From Adiantum capillus-veneris (Eukaryota; Streptophyta; Polypodiopsida; Polypodiales; Pteridaceae), in NCBI GenBank assembly GCA_014529385.2, contig CM043960.1, positions 72,121,910 through 72,185,909 on the forward strand: a stretch of DNA of 64,000 nt, given 5' to 3'. The first letter of the stretch is position 1; each line of letters starts with the position of its first letter. The notes beneath the pieces are model-generated. The model saw only the letters and a program-made list of their open reading frames with translations. It ran no database searches and had not been told where the DNA came from. The position numbers and the translations under genes are program-made. Below are positions 44,027-57,436 of this stretch, one piece after another.

Positions 44027-44050
44027 TTTCACATAGACACACACACACAC
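43980..44050. repeat. (CT)n then (CA)n microsatellites
   Basis: CT at 43980-44020, then a short T-rich link, then ACAC to about 44050. Confidence 0.95.
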
Positions 44051-44090
44051 AACATTTGGCCAACCGAAGGTTTGCAGAGTCAATTTGGTT

Positions 44091-44178
44091 AATCCTTGGA
44101 GAGTATGAGGTTGTCCCTTTAACTCTTGGATTTTAATCCTTGGAGAGTATGAGGTTGTCCCTTTAACTCTTGGATTTA
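44091..44178 (+). repeat. 44-bp tandem duplication
   Basis: The unit AATCCTTGGAGAGTATGAGG... occurs twice back to back (44091-44134 and 44135-44178) with no visible differences over the shared length, so it is recent. Confidence 0.9.
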
Positions 44179-44179
44179 T

Positions 44180-45140
44180 AGCAATTGTTGGTTATAGGCG
44201 AGAGTTGAACTTAGGTACCCATGGCAATGAATTTTTGCCAATCTCCTCCTATCCAACGAAGGTGAGAACGCTCTTTGCAAATAATGAGAACATGCCAAAA
44301 TGAAAACTAGACTCAAACTTATGTGAAACTTACAATCAAGAAACTTAGAAGGAAATGCATATCATGTCTTATGAATATAATAAGGTGCAAGTTTCAAAAC
44401 CACAAAAAAATTCAACAAAAAAGGCTATGTCTTCAAGGCGGGGTTCAACGATGCACCCATGTGCGCCACGGCGTGCAGGGGGCAGTTTGGACCTGGGAGG
44501 CCCTTTTCGCTTTGTATCTAGTGATAATAGTTTGAAGCTTCCTTGCCACGTCCTTATTGGGCATATCCTCCAATCAACCTATTGCAGGAGAGACATCTCG
44601 GGAAGGGAACTCATCTAGAGAGCTTGTATGAGGGCCCCACATTTGGCATAGATATTGACCAAAGCACCTCTAAGCACAACTCTAGCAACCTATGACTACC
44701 AACCTCATTGTGGATTCTATATGTCCAATTCACGAGAGATGGCAAGGCTCGAGAGCTCTAGTGTTCATGCTCCTCGGGGCGGTCACTTTTTAGAATGTGT
44801 ATGATATCACGTGAGTTAACCGGAGAGGATTATTAAAAGATCAAAATGTATACTTTTATGTATACATTAGAGGGAGGTGGGGGTTTTTTAAATAGGCTCA
44901 CAGTGTAAGTATAGTATGTATATTGGGGTATTATTAATTACCTCTTGAACGCACGTGATATAGGGATCTTTTGATAAGTGACTGCCCCGGGTCATGCTCC
45001 AAAGAAGTAGGCGTAGTGCAAAGAGTTTCTGGACTCCATCTCGAAGAATCCATGGAGGGAAAACATACTACTGGTAAGCCCATGAGGATGTGATGAGATT
45101 CTATAGGTGCTGCTCCCACCCTTGCCCATGATGGACTCCT
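44180..45140. other. unassigned region
   Basis: I see no gene, RNA or repeat that I can support. Confidence 0.4.
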
Positions 45141-45144
45141 ACTC

Positions 45145-45399
45145 ATGATAAGCATTGATGAATTAGGGATTATTGAAACGAACATCTTCGTGGTAAAAGC
45201 TGATGAGGATGTTGCCTCTACACTCGAATTTATAAAAGCTGTGTGTGTCACAATGTCTGCAGATTATGTTATTGAATGTGTTGAGCACATGGCAGGTGCA
45301 CTTATTTGGTGGGGGACATATCATGCACTTCCCTATAGGCATGCAATGAGACCCGTAAATGAAGACCACTTCAATGATTTTGGTGCTCGTGACGAGTAA
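45145..45399 (+). other. small open frame, unidentified
   Basis: An 84-codon frame from ATG 45145 to TAA 45397-45399 encodes a balanced acidic peptide (NIFVVKADEDVASTLEFIKA, then VIECVEHMAGALIWWG, ending NDFGARDE). It has no signal peptide or membrane segment and I do not recognise it. Frames upstream contain stops. It may be one exon of a longer gene or chance. Confidence 0.25.
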
Positions 45400-46700
45400 T
45401 GCTTCCATGTAATATCTTTACTCTTGGAGAGCAGACATGCCTGCAATTTGAGCGTGCGAGAGGTTGTGTTGGAGAATTGAGACACTCATTTTTTCATTAG
45501 ATCAGTGTTGGTAAAAGGCTGATATGGCATGTGCCAAGCTCTTTGTTAGTTTTGTCGCTTCTTGCAAGCAGAGCACATGTGATGCCATCAATGTTTTTCT
45601 TGCATTGCCTTTTTGTTCCTTTCTTTTTCTCTACTTCCTTCTTTTCCTTTTTACTTCTGTTCCATGTTCTTCACTTTTGCTTCCTTCTCCTCTTTTTAAT
45701 TCTTTGTAGAAATAGTTGATCCAACCACCTTTTCTTCAGCCTTTTTCTAGAGCTCACTGGGCTTAGGTTACCCATCATAATAGTAAAGTTTTAACCAACT
45801 TCAAAACTTTGAATTCAAAGGTTTCATTCAAGACAATGTTTAGCTGCAGAACTTTGCCATTTGAGTGTGTTTGCTTGTTGCTCTTTCTATCATCCTTGCT
45901 AAATAAGATAGACGCGTAGAGGTGTATGTTCCTTGTCTACAACACTTGGGTGCAGATTGAAAACACAACCTTAAGCCTTTGTTAATAGAAGAGTAATACT
46001 CAAACATAACAATGGAAAATTGGTGGGATGGTCTTGATTGTGGTGTGTCCCCCTCTTGAAGGCTTGCAAGAACATTGACCTTTGCTTGTTTATTTGATGC
46101 CATGGACCTTGAAATTGTGACTCTCATCTCTTGTTCTTATTGCACATGTTTGTAGTGCTATAAACAAAATTTCCCAGAAGAACCCTTGCATTGCATACTC
46201 TTGTAAATCAAATGGTTTGCTTCATTTTGACTATAGTGACAACAATTGCTTCTCATGCTTAGGAATGTCAATATGCACTCTTTCTTTCATATAACATGTG
46301 TACTATAACGTCTGTTTGCTATGGATATGTATGGCATGCCTACACTAGATGTATGTCAATACTTTGTGTACAAATTGAAATGCACGCTTTTTTTTAGATG
46401 GAATTTGCAATAATCAATGGTCCTTTTAAGGATGTGATACAGGTCTTCAAACAAATTTGAATGATATGCACCAATGTGCTTGTGTTAGTGAATTTGCATA
46501 TTCTCAATGATTTGTTTGAACTTATGCTCATGCTTTGGCCTTTTTTGTGTTTTCCTTACTTTGTAGCAACTTGATCTATTGTTAGTCATGATTTAATGTT
46601 GCCCAGGGTACAACTATTCCTTGGTTTGAGCTTGTTTAGGTAGTACTAGTCTTGGTTACTACACACCCAGGACAGAGACTAAATCCCTACCATGTTTTAC
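45400..46700. other. unassigned AT-rich region
   Basis: T-rich stretches dominate and no convincing frame is present. It could contain introns or upstream sequence of the RPA-like locus. Confidence 0.4.
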
Positions 46701-46701
46701 A

Positions 46702-47583
46702 ATGACTATCCAACCTTTGGCAGAAAATGATATGGCTGCTGCAACTAGTTTTCAAGCTACCTCACCCCCTAGTTGAGAGCTAGTAGAAAACATTATTGTC
46801 CTCAGAGTGAACTCCAAAGCCTCCCTTCCAAAATTATCTTTGAGTGAGACTCTCTCAATAGAATCATTGGGCATAGAGGAACCTATCAAGGATCATCATC
46901 ACGAAAAAATGTCCCCTCCCCACCATGGCAAGCTCATATATAGATTCTTTACTTTTAATAAGAAGCATCCCATGATCACAGTGATCATGCTACCTTTGAA
47001 AGGAGGTTGGTTGGTTATTAAAGAATAATTTTAAGAGAGAGGAAGAGTTGCCCCATGCTTTGCCATGGGCGATTGTTCAACACTTGAGCTTCATCCGAAA
47101 CAAATCAAAATTTCATGTACCAAGAGGGGTTGTCAAGGGCTTTTTGTAGTGGTTTGTAAATACAAACCCATTTCTCTCTTTGCCCAACCTACAATCATAC
47201 AAAGAGCTTAATGATCCTAGACTATAAGGCATCTACAGTTCACTTGACTTTTAGTAAGGAATCATCTCTATTGTTAATGCAATGGTTCATGTCTACGATA
47301 GTGTTAAGGTTGATGTTGATAAAAGTAGTAAAAAACGCTACAACATCCAAAGCATAGTTCTTGAGTTTTGCCCTATTTCTCGAGTGATGTGTCATCCTTA
47401 TCCAAGAGGGATGGATACATTGATGCAAGTCTAAATTCATTTGAGTTTCCAATGTGCTTCATTAATGCTCCTCGTCGTACGATAATGGGAGATCCTAGAG
47501 TTGGGTTATTTGTTCTTGCAATTGGCTTGGGTGATGTTTCAAAAAACAGAAGCCACATATTGAAGGACGTCAAGAATAACTAA
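46702..47583 (+). other. possible upstream exons of the RPA-like locus
   Basis: ATG 46702 opens MTIQPLAENDMAAATSFQAT. An acceptor-like TTGTCCTCAG near 46800 precedes a frame with KASLPKLSLSETLSIESLG to about 47028. At 47280-47400 AMVHVYDSVKVDVDKSSKKR and YNIQSIVLEFC are in one frame, and at 47368-47583 INAPRRTIMGDPRVGLFVLA is in another. The composition is protein-like but the pieces need splicing or repair, and their link to the downstream gene is a guess. Confidence 0.25.
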
Positions 47584-48548
47584 TATGGTTTGAAAATGAT
47601 ATTGATTGTTGTATTGTGCCACAAAACAAAATATATGAAATCTTAGTAGAATTAGCCTATAGTCATTAAATATTCTATTGTGTCCTTGAACTAGTGAAGT
47701 TTGTACTTTGTGTCCTGTTGTGATGTTCATAAGATAACTTTGATACATTGATGAGCGTCACAGATCAAGATTAAGAGTTGTGAAACACTCATGAACAACT
47801 AGATTTAGAATTCCAAATTGCATTTAAACATTCAAATAGACAGTTGAATGCTCGACATTTGCAACAAAACATTGTCAATTAAATCGTGAGCATGTTGCAT
47901 GACGTCTTAAGCTATTGATCGGGTTGTGTTGCCATGAGTGTCAAAACTGGCGGATTAAATTATAAGGTCTTACAAAGATAGATCATGCATAGGCATGCTT
48001 CAATTAGGTACAATTCCAACATTTCCTTGTTAGGGATTTTGTTATTATAGAGAGGGATGTTAATGTTCCTGGTTTTTTGCAAAGAAGGCAGATTCTATTG
48101 TTGTTAATCTAATACAAATGGTGAGTTTTGTGTGATTGACTAAAGCATGTGTAAGTAGAGAGGATTGCAAACATCAAATATTCTGACTTTGACTCATGCA
48201 ACATCTTCCTTTCAATGCTTTATTCAATCAAGCAAATTACATAGACATTAGCTCCTCACTCTTACGATCATACAGAGCTTCAAAGAATCACGGACCGTTG
48301 TCCTCTCCCAAGTGCTAAATCTACTGGACGAGTCTCCAGTTGCTTGCTCTTCATTGCCACCTCGAAAAAGATCGAAGCAAGAGCTTTGTAGGGCTCATGA
48401 GGGTGTTGCACGTGAATTGTTTCACCAAAAATAATCAAAGAGTTCTACGTGTGAGATTTCAATATCATAATTGCAAGCGCGTTCAAAATTCACTCCATGA
48501 AGTTTTGACGACGTATCCTTACATTGCTTTTGTTTTTCTATTTTGTAG

Positions 48549-50177
48549 CCAAGGAATTGGTCGAGGAGTCCATTAATGTCAAAAAGGAGCCTGTATCGAG
48601 TCACCTGCTCCACCTCATGCCTTAAATGAGATAGGACCACTATACATTGTACCTTCCCTCCCATTACAAGTCACAGTCCTTCCAGATCCTATTGACATGA
48701 AACCTCTTGATGTTGCAAGTAATCGCAGTCCAATCAAAATTGAGTCTTTTGCCCATCCTTTTAGTCAATATGAAGTGGGTCAATCATCCCATGTACATAG
48801 GGGCAATAACAATCTTAGTATTGTTCCACTTGGTCAAAAAATTTCTCCACAATTCTTGATTGCCGACATCTTAGAGTCAAGCCCGGGATTTTGCATTGAG
48901 GGGAAAATATTGAATGTGTATGGCACTTATAAAGTTGGCCTCAAACAAATGAGATACAACCGCTATCTAAAGGCAGACTTGGTTGACATAGGATGCAATG
49001 ACACAATTACGGTGGTGGTCAAAGATCCATACATAGAGCTCTACGCCGACAAGTTTGTGTGTGGGTGAATTGATTCAAATTGATAGCCCAATTGTCAAGC
49101 GAAAAAATAGGGTAGACAGGGGGCCAGCTTTGTATTCTTTTTACGTTGATGCCACAATTGTACTGGCCTCTATAGAACCATTTCTAGTGTCTATTACGTT
49201 CTCCATTGAGTGGAAATTATGTGTATTTTTTGATGATGTGAGTGGGCAACAACCTTCAAGTGGACGACCTCAATGGGCACCTGTTGCTTTTGTTATTTTG
49301 CAAAAGCATAAATCACATGCAAGATGTGGTGGACCTATTGGTGACCTTTTAGTTGCAGATGGTCCTCTTCCATCAGATAAAGCGATAGGTAAAAGTCCAA
49401 TTTTCTTTCGTGTTTCTTTTTGCCCTATTTTGTTGGTTTGAATTCTTCCATGATTTGTTGCTACTTTCTCTAATTTTTCTCCATTTTGAATCTTCCCTTG
49501 TAGGTGAGTTTTGTCAACTCTCGCAAGAATGAGTGTCAAGAACTGCTTGAGGAGATGGCTATTAATGGCCCTGTAATGTGTGTCGCAAGAAACGTTGGGC
49601 CATTTCTCGGCTAACCCACCACCTTGTTAGTGTTGGACATCACAATCTTAGTGATGATTCACAGTGCATGGCTTTAGATGGAGCTTGGCAATGTGTTTGA
49701 AGTCCAAACTACAAGTTTGGGCTACAATCGTGAGGTGCAATCACATAAGGAAAACTGATCTATTATATTGTCATTTCTCTCACTTGTTGATGTTGTGAGG
49801 ATGTGCAAGTTGTTGGTATCCTTCGCTTCATGAACATCAACGGTCCTCTATTGGAGAAGCACTGTGCAAATTGCAAGTCCACAAAAGTGTATCGGCTTGG
49901 ACAAGGACCTTATTGTGGATCTTGCAACACCAACACCATGATAATTACAAAACCAAAGTTGGAAGCACACATTACCACTGAAGAGAAAAAGATGTTTGAA
50001 GTACATGTTGTTGGTGCAATAGTGGATTTGGTGCTTGGATTGGATAGAAGTTTCACCCAGGTCTACCTTGAATCTGTTCCTGACGCAAGAGATGCTTTGG
50101 CATTAGGTACACGCTTTGGTCGATTCAAAATTAACAGAGGCGGGCATGTAGTGGCATATGAGCCAGCGGACCATTAG
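48549..50177 (+). CDS. RPA1-like OB-fold and zinc-ribbon protein, several exons or pseudogene
   Basis: An acceptor (TATTTTGTAG) at 48548 begins the readable part. The frame to 49068 includes DILESSPGFCIEGKILNVYG and LKADLVDIGCNDTITVVVKD, then IELYADKFV, a beta-rich pattern like an OB-fold DNA-binding domain of replication protein A. A one-base shift near 49060 leads into GELIQIDSPIVKRKNRVDRG. A likely intron (GTAAAAG...TTCCCTTGTAG) spans 49389-49503 and is followed by SFVNSRKNECQELLEEMAIN. The last part (49803-50177) has a CX2C-X13-CX2C zinc ribbon (Cys codons at 49863, 49872, 49914, 49923) then a second OB-like segment ending EPADH, stop. RPA1 subunits bind single-stranded DNA in replication and repair, and plant Helitrons also carry RPA-like genes. 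The frame break and one exon with a stop suggest decay. The assignment is by pattern only. Confidence 0.4.
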
Positions 50178-50640
50178 TGTTTTGGATCTTCACTTTCCAT
50201 CTTCAGTTATTACTGTTTGGACATTTTCTCTATTTAGATCTTCATTTCCAACCCACGATCCTATCTCATGTGCAATGTGGACCTTTCACCTCATTATTTA
50301 AGTGCAGCTTTTTCTAATATATAAACCATTCATGATACAGGATATATGAGAATATTTTTATTTTATTTTAGGATATATAATGAATAATATATCAACCATT
50401 TATGATATAAGATATATAATAACTAATATAGTGTACATTTTTATTTTTATTTTCCAAATGGTAATGTGCAATGTGCACCTTTCACTTTATTATTTAAGTG
50501 CGTTTTTTCTAATGTATAAACCATTTGTGATTATATATGTATAATTAATAATATAATTTTATATCAGAACACAATCCATGTGATAATAAACGCTTATTTA
50601 ACTTACTCTCTATAAATCTCATCCCCCCTTAACTTAGCAA
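50178..50640. repeat. AT-rich region with imperfect direct repeat
   Basis: A unit of about 68 bp (GTGCAATGTG(G/C)ACCTTTCAC, then TTATTTAAGTGC, then TATAAACCATT) occurs at about 50270-50337 and again at about 50464-50531. Between and after them ATATATAA-rich sequence repeats AACCATTTATGATATAAG-type motifs. It lies just downstream of the RPA-like frame and has no coding content. Confidence 0.75.
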
Positions 50641-51170
50641 GCCTTCGCGCCTCCTCACCTTGTTTAGTAGCTACTAGAATTCTCATGCTGGTTGTTTTAA
50701 TTGTTGGCCTTCAATGTTGCACACTTCACACTTGAAGTGGCCACTTTAATCATGGGGACCAATTTTTCTAAAACCTTTTGGCCATTTACATTAAGTGGGC
50801 ACCCACCTTCTAATCAAAAGTCAAACGAGCAGCGTGAAATAACAGAGAAGAGAAGAGCGTGGGCAAGATTCAAACCTGACACACACCCACAGCTTTGGTG
50901 CCAAACCACCCCCCTCTCTCACGATGAGGCTTTTTTACTTGGTGAGCCAAAGGTCTTTTTTTTGGCTCTTTGGGCCCACAAGCGACCACAAGGCATCATC
51001 TAATTGTAGAAGTGATTTTAAAAAAAGTGAAGCAGCGCAATGAATAGCAGTGCCTAGAATCAAGAATTGTTGGCAACGATTAGTCAGATAGAATTGGCCC
51101 ATCAAACCGTGTCAGCGCACTGTATACTCCCCCTCTTGGGTTCAACTGGCATCCGGTTTGCACCCCCCAT
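50641..51170. other. unassigned spacer left of the Ty3 element
   Basis: No gene is recognised. A 100-codon open frame at 50701-51003 has no domain features. Confidence 0.4.
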
Positions 51171-52770
<1,600 letters not shown>

Positions 52771-52771
52771 T

Positions 52772-52783
52772 TGGTATCAGAGC
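52772..52783 (+). other. primer-binding site (initiator Met tRNA)
   Basis: TGGTATCAGAGC lies one base after the 5' LTR end, identical to the site at 28062. Confidence 0.9.
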
Positions 52784-53204
52784 TATTGGTTTCTGTTTTC
52801 TTGCTTAAGAAGAGAGGTCCTTAAGTTGTCTATGAAAGGTTGGGCCTATTTATTGCAATAGGGTAAGTGGGACAGGGATCTACTATCTTGGTTGAGAAGG
52901 ACTTAGTTTGAGGTACACTGTTGGGAACTATAGTCTTAATAAGGGAGCCTCTCGGGGCTTGCCTTTGGCTTAACCATTATTGAGCTATGAGCAAGCTCAA
53001 CAGGAACCATAATCAACCTAGCAATGTTAGATCCTCTCTACTAGTCTTTGCAATCAACAGTGTCTAAACCACGGGTGTGGCTACTTGAGAACTGATTTTC
53101 AAAGGTAAAGAAGAGTAGCGACTAAGGTTTTTGAGGGTACTAAAGCACAAAGTGAATCTATACATAAGTATATTTAGCATGGATGACAATAACTAAAGAG
53201 TAGA

Positions 53205-54600
53205 ATGAACATTCATAACTTTGATTTTGCACATGAAGGTGCTAATGATCTTGTCAATTATCTTGTTACTAGGTTGCAACAAGCTATGGGCAACCCTGCT
53301 TTGCAAGCCGAAGTTACTCAACAGCTTCGTGCTTATGGGATTTCCCTTCCTCTCCAAGAGGAGAGAGAGCTTAGGAGGCCTCTTGATGAGACCCCCAAAA
53401 GAAGATTCTCTCCCATACAAGAGGAGGAATTCAAAGAACGAGAAAATAATGAATCCCTAAGTTCCTCTGAAGATGAGGCTCCACGAAGACGGCGGTCTAA
53501 ACGATCTCCAAATCCTCCCAAGAGGAAATGATCACCCCACAGTCCTTCTCCTCGTCACTCCAAAAGGGAAGAGAGGAAACAAAGGAAGAAAAGGGTAAGA
53601 AAGAGGTCACCCTCTTCTCCTTCTTCTTCACCTTTCTTCTCTTTTGACAAAAGCACAACTATTCTCCTAGAGAATACAAGAGGGGAGGACATCGCAAATC
53701 TTACCCTGCATGGCAAAGGTCCCAAAAGCTCAAGAAGCTCAAAGAGGGAGGAAAGATTATCTCTTTTCTCACCTGTGATGGTACCTTTGGTGCTACCGAC
53801 AAAGTATTGGCCTTCATCCAACAATTTGATGCGACCTTTGGAGACGAGGGCTTCACGAGTCCTCCAAGCTAAGCCATGTAGCTATGCACTTCCAAAAATC
53901 GGCTCGTCAATGGTAGGCTAGCCTTCGTGGAAACGTCAAAGCCCCAAAGACATGGAAAGAACTATGAGTTTCCATCATGAATCAATTTCTTGCAAGCGAT
54001 GCAAAGGACAAAGTGCTTACCGAATGGTGGAGTTTGAAGCTTCTCTCCTATGAGATCCACAAATGTATGGACAATTTTTGAGATTTACTTCTCAAGGCTA
54101 CTAATTTTCAAAAGATAGACTTTGCCGAGCAAAAGCAACAATTTTGTGTGGGATTACCTGAAGAGATGGCCGAGTACGTCAACTCCCAACGGCCTGGTTC
54201 TATCACTGAAGTAATCCACCACACTATGATTGCTTCGCGCGTCAATTTCCAACAAGGGGCTAGAAGGAATGTCAAGCCCATGGAACGCAAAGACAAAAGT
54301 GATAAAAAGGGGAAAACCAATGTCCAAAATTCTTCCCAAGGCAATTCCAACAACAGCAACAACACCAATTGATCCAAGGAGAAGGGAGTTTACAAAGGTA
54401 AAAATAAACTCTCTCTTGAAGAACTTGAAGCTTTCCGCAAGGACCACAAATGTTTTAAGTGTAGGGAGCAAGGACATGGCTATCGTTCTTGCCCCAAGAG
54501 AAATGCCCGCAATGAGACTCTTAGAGCTTCCACTATCAAAGCTCCAAAAGAGGATGCTCATTGCAAAGGATCACCTCTCTCCTATGCTTGGGGAACGGTA
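53205..54600 (+). pseudogene. Ty3 gag with zinc knuckle
   Basis: The frame from ATG 53205 (MNIHNFDFAHEGANDLVNYL) encodes an N-terminal helical part and an Arg/Ser-rich segment, with TGA at 53529-53531. The retrotransposon gag domain is readable in another frame from about 53740 (IISFLTCDGTFGATDKVLAF, then QFDATFGDEGF) and continues with ARQWWASLRG-like, WKELRVSIMNQFL and LPEEMAEYVNSQRPGSITEV segments to 54370. A CX2CX4HX4C knuckle (CFKCREQGHGYRSC) is at 54451-54492. Frameshifts and stops separate the pieces. Gag would form the particle and bind RNA. Confidence 0.8.
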
Positions 54601-55080
54601 AGGTAGAATGATGCCTTCATCTTGTTTAACCCTTGCTCTACTCATGACTTCATATCAACGAAGTTGGCCACCAAGTTGGGCATTCAAGATTTCAAGATGG
54701 GAGATACTATAACTGCCGATAGAGCTTTTAAGGGATAGCAAGCCTCCATTACTCCCTTGACTGGGAAGTTGAGGCTTCATGTCCAAAGCTATGTCAACAA
54801 AGAAGACTTTTTCATCTCTCCTCTCCAACATGAGGATGCTATCCTAGGGGCACCATGATTCAACCGCATGGCTACCAACATGAAGTTTCCTGAAAGGAGA
54901 ATCTATTTCACCTACAAGGAAAAGAGCATGTATATAGATGCTAGTGAGTCTGGTCATACTATACCACTTGTAAATCCTCCTGCTTTTGATAAATCAATAA
55001 AAAACTTAGTTTCTACATACATGATTTTTCAAAGAGTCCCTAGAAGGTCCCAATGTTTCATCAAATGTAAATGGTAGGAA
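54601..55080 (+). pseudogene. Ty3 protease remnant
   Basis: In frame with the knuckle, AFILFNPCSTHDFIS corresponds to the aspartic-protease motif FDSGATHDFIS. The catalytic D-S-G is replaced by N-P-C (54628-54636), so the site is lost. LATKLGIQDFKM and the later DAILGAP (usually D.ILGMDWL) follow, then YFTYKEKSMYIDA to a stop near 55077. Confidence 0.75.
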
Positions 55081-55329
55081 TCAAGAAGAGTTAGACTTGT
55101 TTAATTTTCTAAATGGATTCTAAGATGTGTTCATTGATGATATCCCTATGGACCTTACCTCCAAAACTGGGGGATGATGACCATCGAATTGAGTTCCTAC
55201 CAGGAAGCTCACCACCTAACAAGCCTTCTTATCGATTTCCCAAGCTCAACAAGAGGATATCATGAGGCAAGTACAAGTACTTTTAGACAAAATGGATGGT
55301 GAGGCCTAGCTCCTTTGCCTTTTGTTCTC

Positions 55330-56288
55330 CAGTTCTTTTAGTGCAAAGAAAGATGGTACATACCGCATGTGTGTGGACTATCGAGCACTAAACCATATCA
55401 CTATCAAAAATAGATTTCTCGTACCTCGGGTAGAAGATCTATTTGATAAGCTACAAGGCTCTACCTACTTAGTAAGATTGACCTTAAAAAGTGGCTAGCA
55501 TCAAATAGAAAAGTGCATGAAGATACCCTAAAGACCGCATTTCGTACAACGTTTGGTCTTTATGAATATCTAGTCATGTCCTTTGGCTTGACTAATGCAC
55601 CAGCTATGTTCATTCGTTTAATGGAGAAAATCTTTAGACCCTACCGCAAATTCAATGGAGTGTTATTTGAGACAAGCAACATCTCCAGGTGATCCTTCAA
55701 GCATTGAGAGAGAACAAGCTTTTTATCAATCAAAAGAAAAGTGGATCTTTCCTTCAAAAGATTCAATACTCATGTCATATTATCTCTCAAGATGGTATCC
55801 CTATGGATCCATCAAATTTGGAGGTAATAAAAGCATGGCCTAACCCAAGGAATCTACATGAGCTAAGAAGCTTTATTGGTATGTGTGCATACTATAGACG
55901 CTTCATAGCAACATTCTGTCAAATAGCAGGACCATTACATGACTTAACAAAGAAGAACGTTAAGTACTCATGGACTGCTAAGGAAAAAAATGCTTTTGAC
56001 AAGCTAAAAAAGAATCTTACCTCCCAACCAGTCCTTAGGCTTCCGAATCTCTCAAAGCCATTTGAGGTCCAATGTGATGCTTGTGGTGATTGCCTTGGAG
56101 CAGTCTTGCTTCATGAAGGGCATGACATAGCATATGAGAGCCGAAGGTTCAATACGGATGAAAGGGTCTTGGGCATTTATGAGAAAGAACATTTAGTTGT
56201 TCTACACACCCTAGACACATGGAAGCACTATCTCTTGGGGACGCCATTTATTTTGCAAACCGACCACCAAAGTCTCAATACTTCATGA
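55330..56288 (+). pseudogene. Ty3 reverse transcriptase and RNase H, catalytic box deleted
   Basis: YRMCVDYRALNHITIKNRF (55355-55420), [10 protein letters not shown] and [20 protein letters not shown] are readable in different frames. Where YVDDILVYS should follow, the sequence jumps from FNGVLF to the D-K-QHLQ segment near 55668, so the Y-x-DD box is deleted with a frame change. From 55689 a 199-codon frame carries LRSFIGMCAYYRRFI and the RNase H-like domain (FEVQCDACGDCLGAVLL, YEKEHLVVLHTLDTWKHYLL, LQTDHQSL). Reverse transcription by this copy is impossible. Confidence 0.85.
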
Positions 56289-56990
56289 CGTAAACCAAAC
56301 TTTTCAACAAACAAATGAGGTGGGAAAATTTTCTTGCACAATTTTATTTTCATATTGCTCACATTGCTGGTAAGCACAATCAAGTGGCCGATGTACTTTC
56401 ATGACAATTAAAAATTAATGCGGTGTCTATAGCAACTCACAATGATCTATCTTCTATGATAGATGAGTATGCTACTGACCTTGACATTAAAGACATAATG
56501 TCAACCCTTGCATTGGGAAAGAAAGAAGAACCATTCACCTTGCAGGATGGTTATCTTCTCCACGGCAATAGGCTATGTGTTACCCACTCCCTTCGTGAGA
56601 AAATCATGTATGAATCCCATGCTCCTCCCTATGTGGGGCATAGAGGCATTCAACCTACTTTTCGAGGAGTAGAGACATACTTCTATTGGCCTACCATGAA
56701 AGTGGACATACAAGAGTATGTTTCAAAATGTGTGGTATGCCAAAAGACTAAGTATGATAGATGGAAGCAACCTTGATTACTCCAACCATTGCCAATCCCT
56801 AATTCACCATGGGAGAGTATATCCATGGATTTTATACGGGAATATGGACAATAATCAACAAGTTTAGCAAGCAAGCACACTTTATTCCTATCAAAAAGAC
56901 TATTAAGGCACACCAAATGACAACTCTCTTCATATCTCAGATTTTCAAACACCATGGATTACCAACATCCATCGTGTGAGATAGAGACAT
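56289..56990 (+). pseudogene. Ty3 integrase, N-terminal part
   Basis: After ADVLS (end of RNase H) the frame from 56423 leads to the HHCC zinc domain: ESHAPPYVGHRG with His codons at 56618 and 56639, then WPTMKVDIQEYVSKCVVCQ. The core begins with SMDFI near 56817 and continues QAHFIPIKKTIKAHQMTTLF and FKHHGLPTSIV, then DRDI, where the foldback element interrupts it. There is a stop at 56774-56776 and another before DRDI. Confidence 0.8.
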
Positions 56991-57436
56991 TAGGGAAAAT
57001 TTGGACTCACAAAGGGTCCTCATAAGGAGTTTGACTTCCTCTCTCATGTCCAAAACGGACGTGCGGTAAAATTTTTGTAAATCAACTCTAAACATGGCGG
57101 AGATTTGGCAGTTAGAATCTACTCTTCAAGCTCTTTCTATTGATATATAGCACGCCACAAGATTCCTCATATTTTGAAAGATTCTATTTTTTATTCTCTA
57201 GATTTTAGATGGAGTTGTCACTTCACAAGAGAATCAAAAATAGAATCTTTTAAATTATGAGGAATCTCATGGCGTGCTATATATCAATCGAAAGAGCTTG
57301 AAGAGTAAATTCAAAATGTCAAATCTCCGTCAAGTTTAGAGTTGATTTGCAAAAGATTTACCGCACGCTCGTTTTGGACATGAGAGAGGAAGTCAAACTC
57401 CTTATAAGGTCCCTTTGTGAGTCCAAATTTTCCCTA
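56991..57436. mobile_element. 446-bp foldback element (MITE-like) inside the Ty3 integrase
   Basis: It starts TAGGGAAAATTTGGACTCAC and ends in the reverse complement CCAAATTTTCCCTA. The two arms match almost throughout: about 56991-57200 against 57226-57436, around a loop of about 25 bp. The flanking GACAT/ATGTC extends the symmetry to 56986-57441. TA at both borders would fit a TA target duplication, but that is not certain. There is no coding capacity. The Ty3 integrase frame resumes right after it (RMTINFLKGLFENLGT), which confirms insertion. Transcribed, it would form a long near-perfect hairpin. Confidence 0.9.

Noticed and set aside
44091-44178. CRISPR-like repeat or insertion footprint
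   Set aside because: It is a single head-to-tail duplication without spacers.
50270-50640. Helitron 3' end after the RPA-like gene
   Set aside because: I did not find a CTRR end with a preceding hairpin in the AT-rich sequence.
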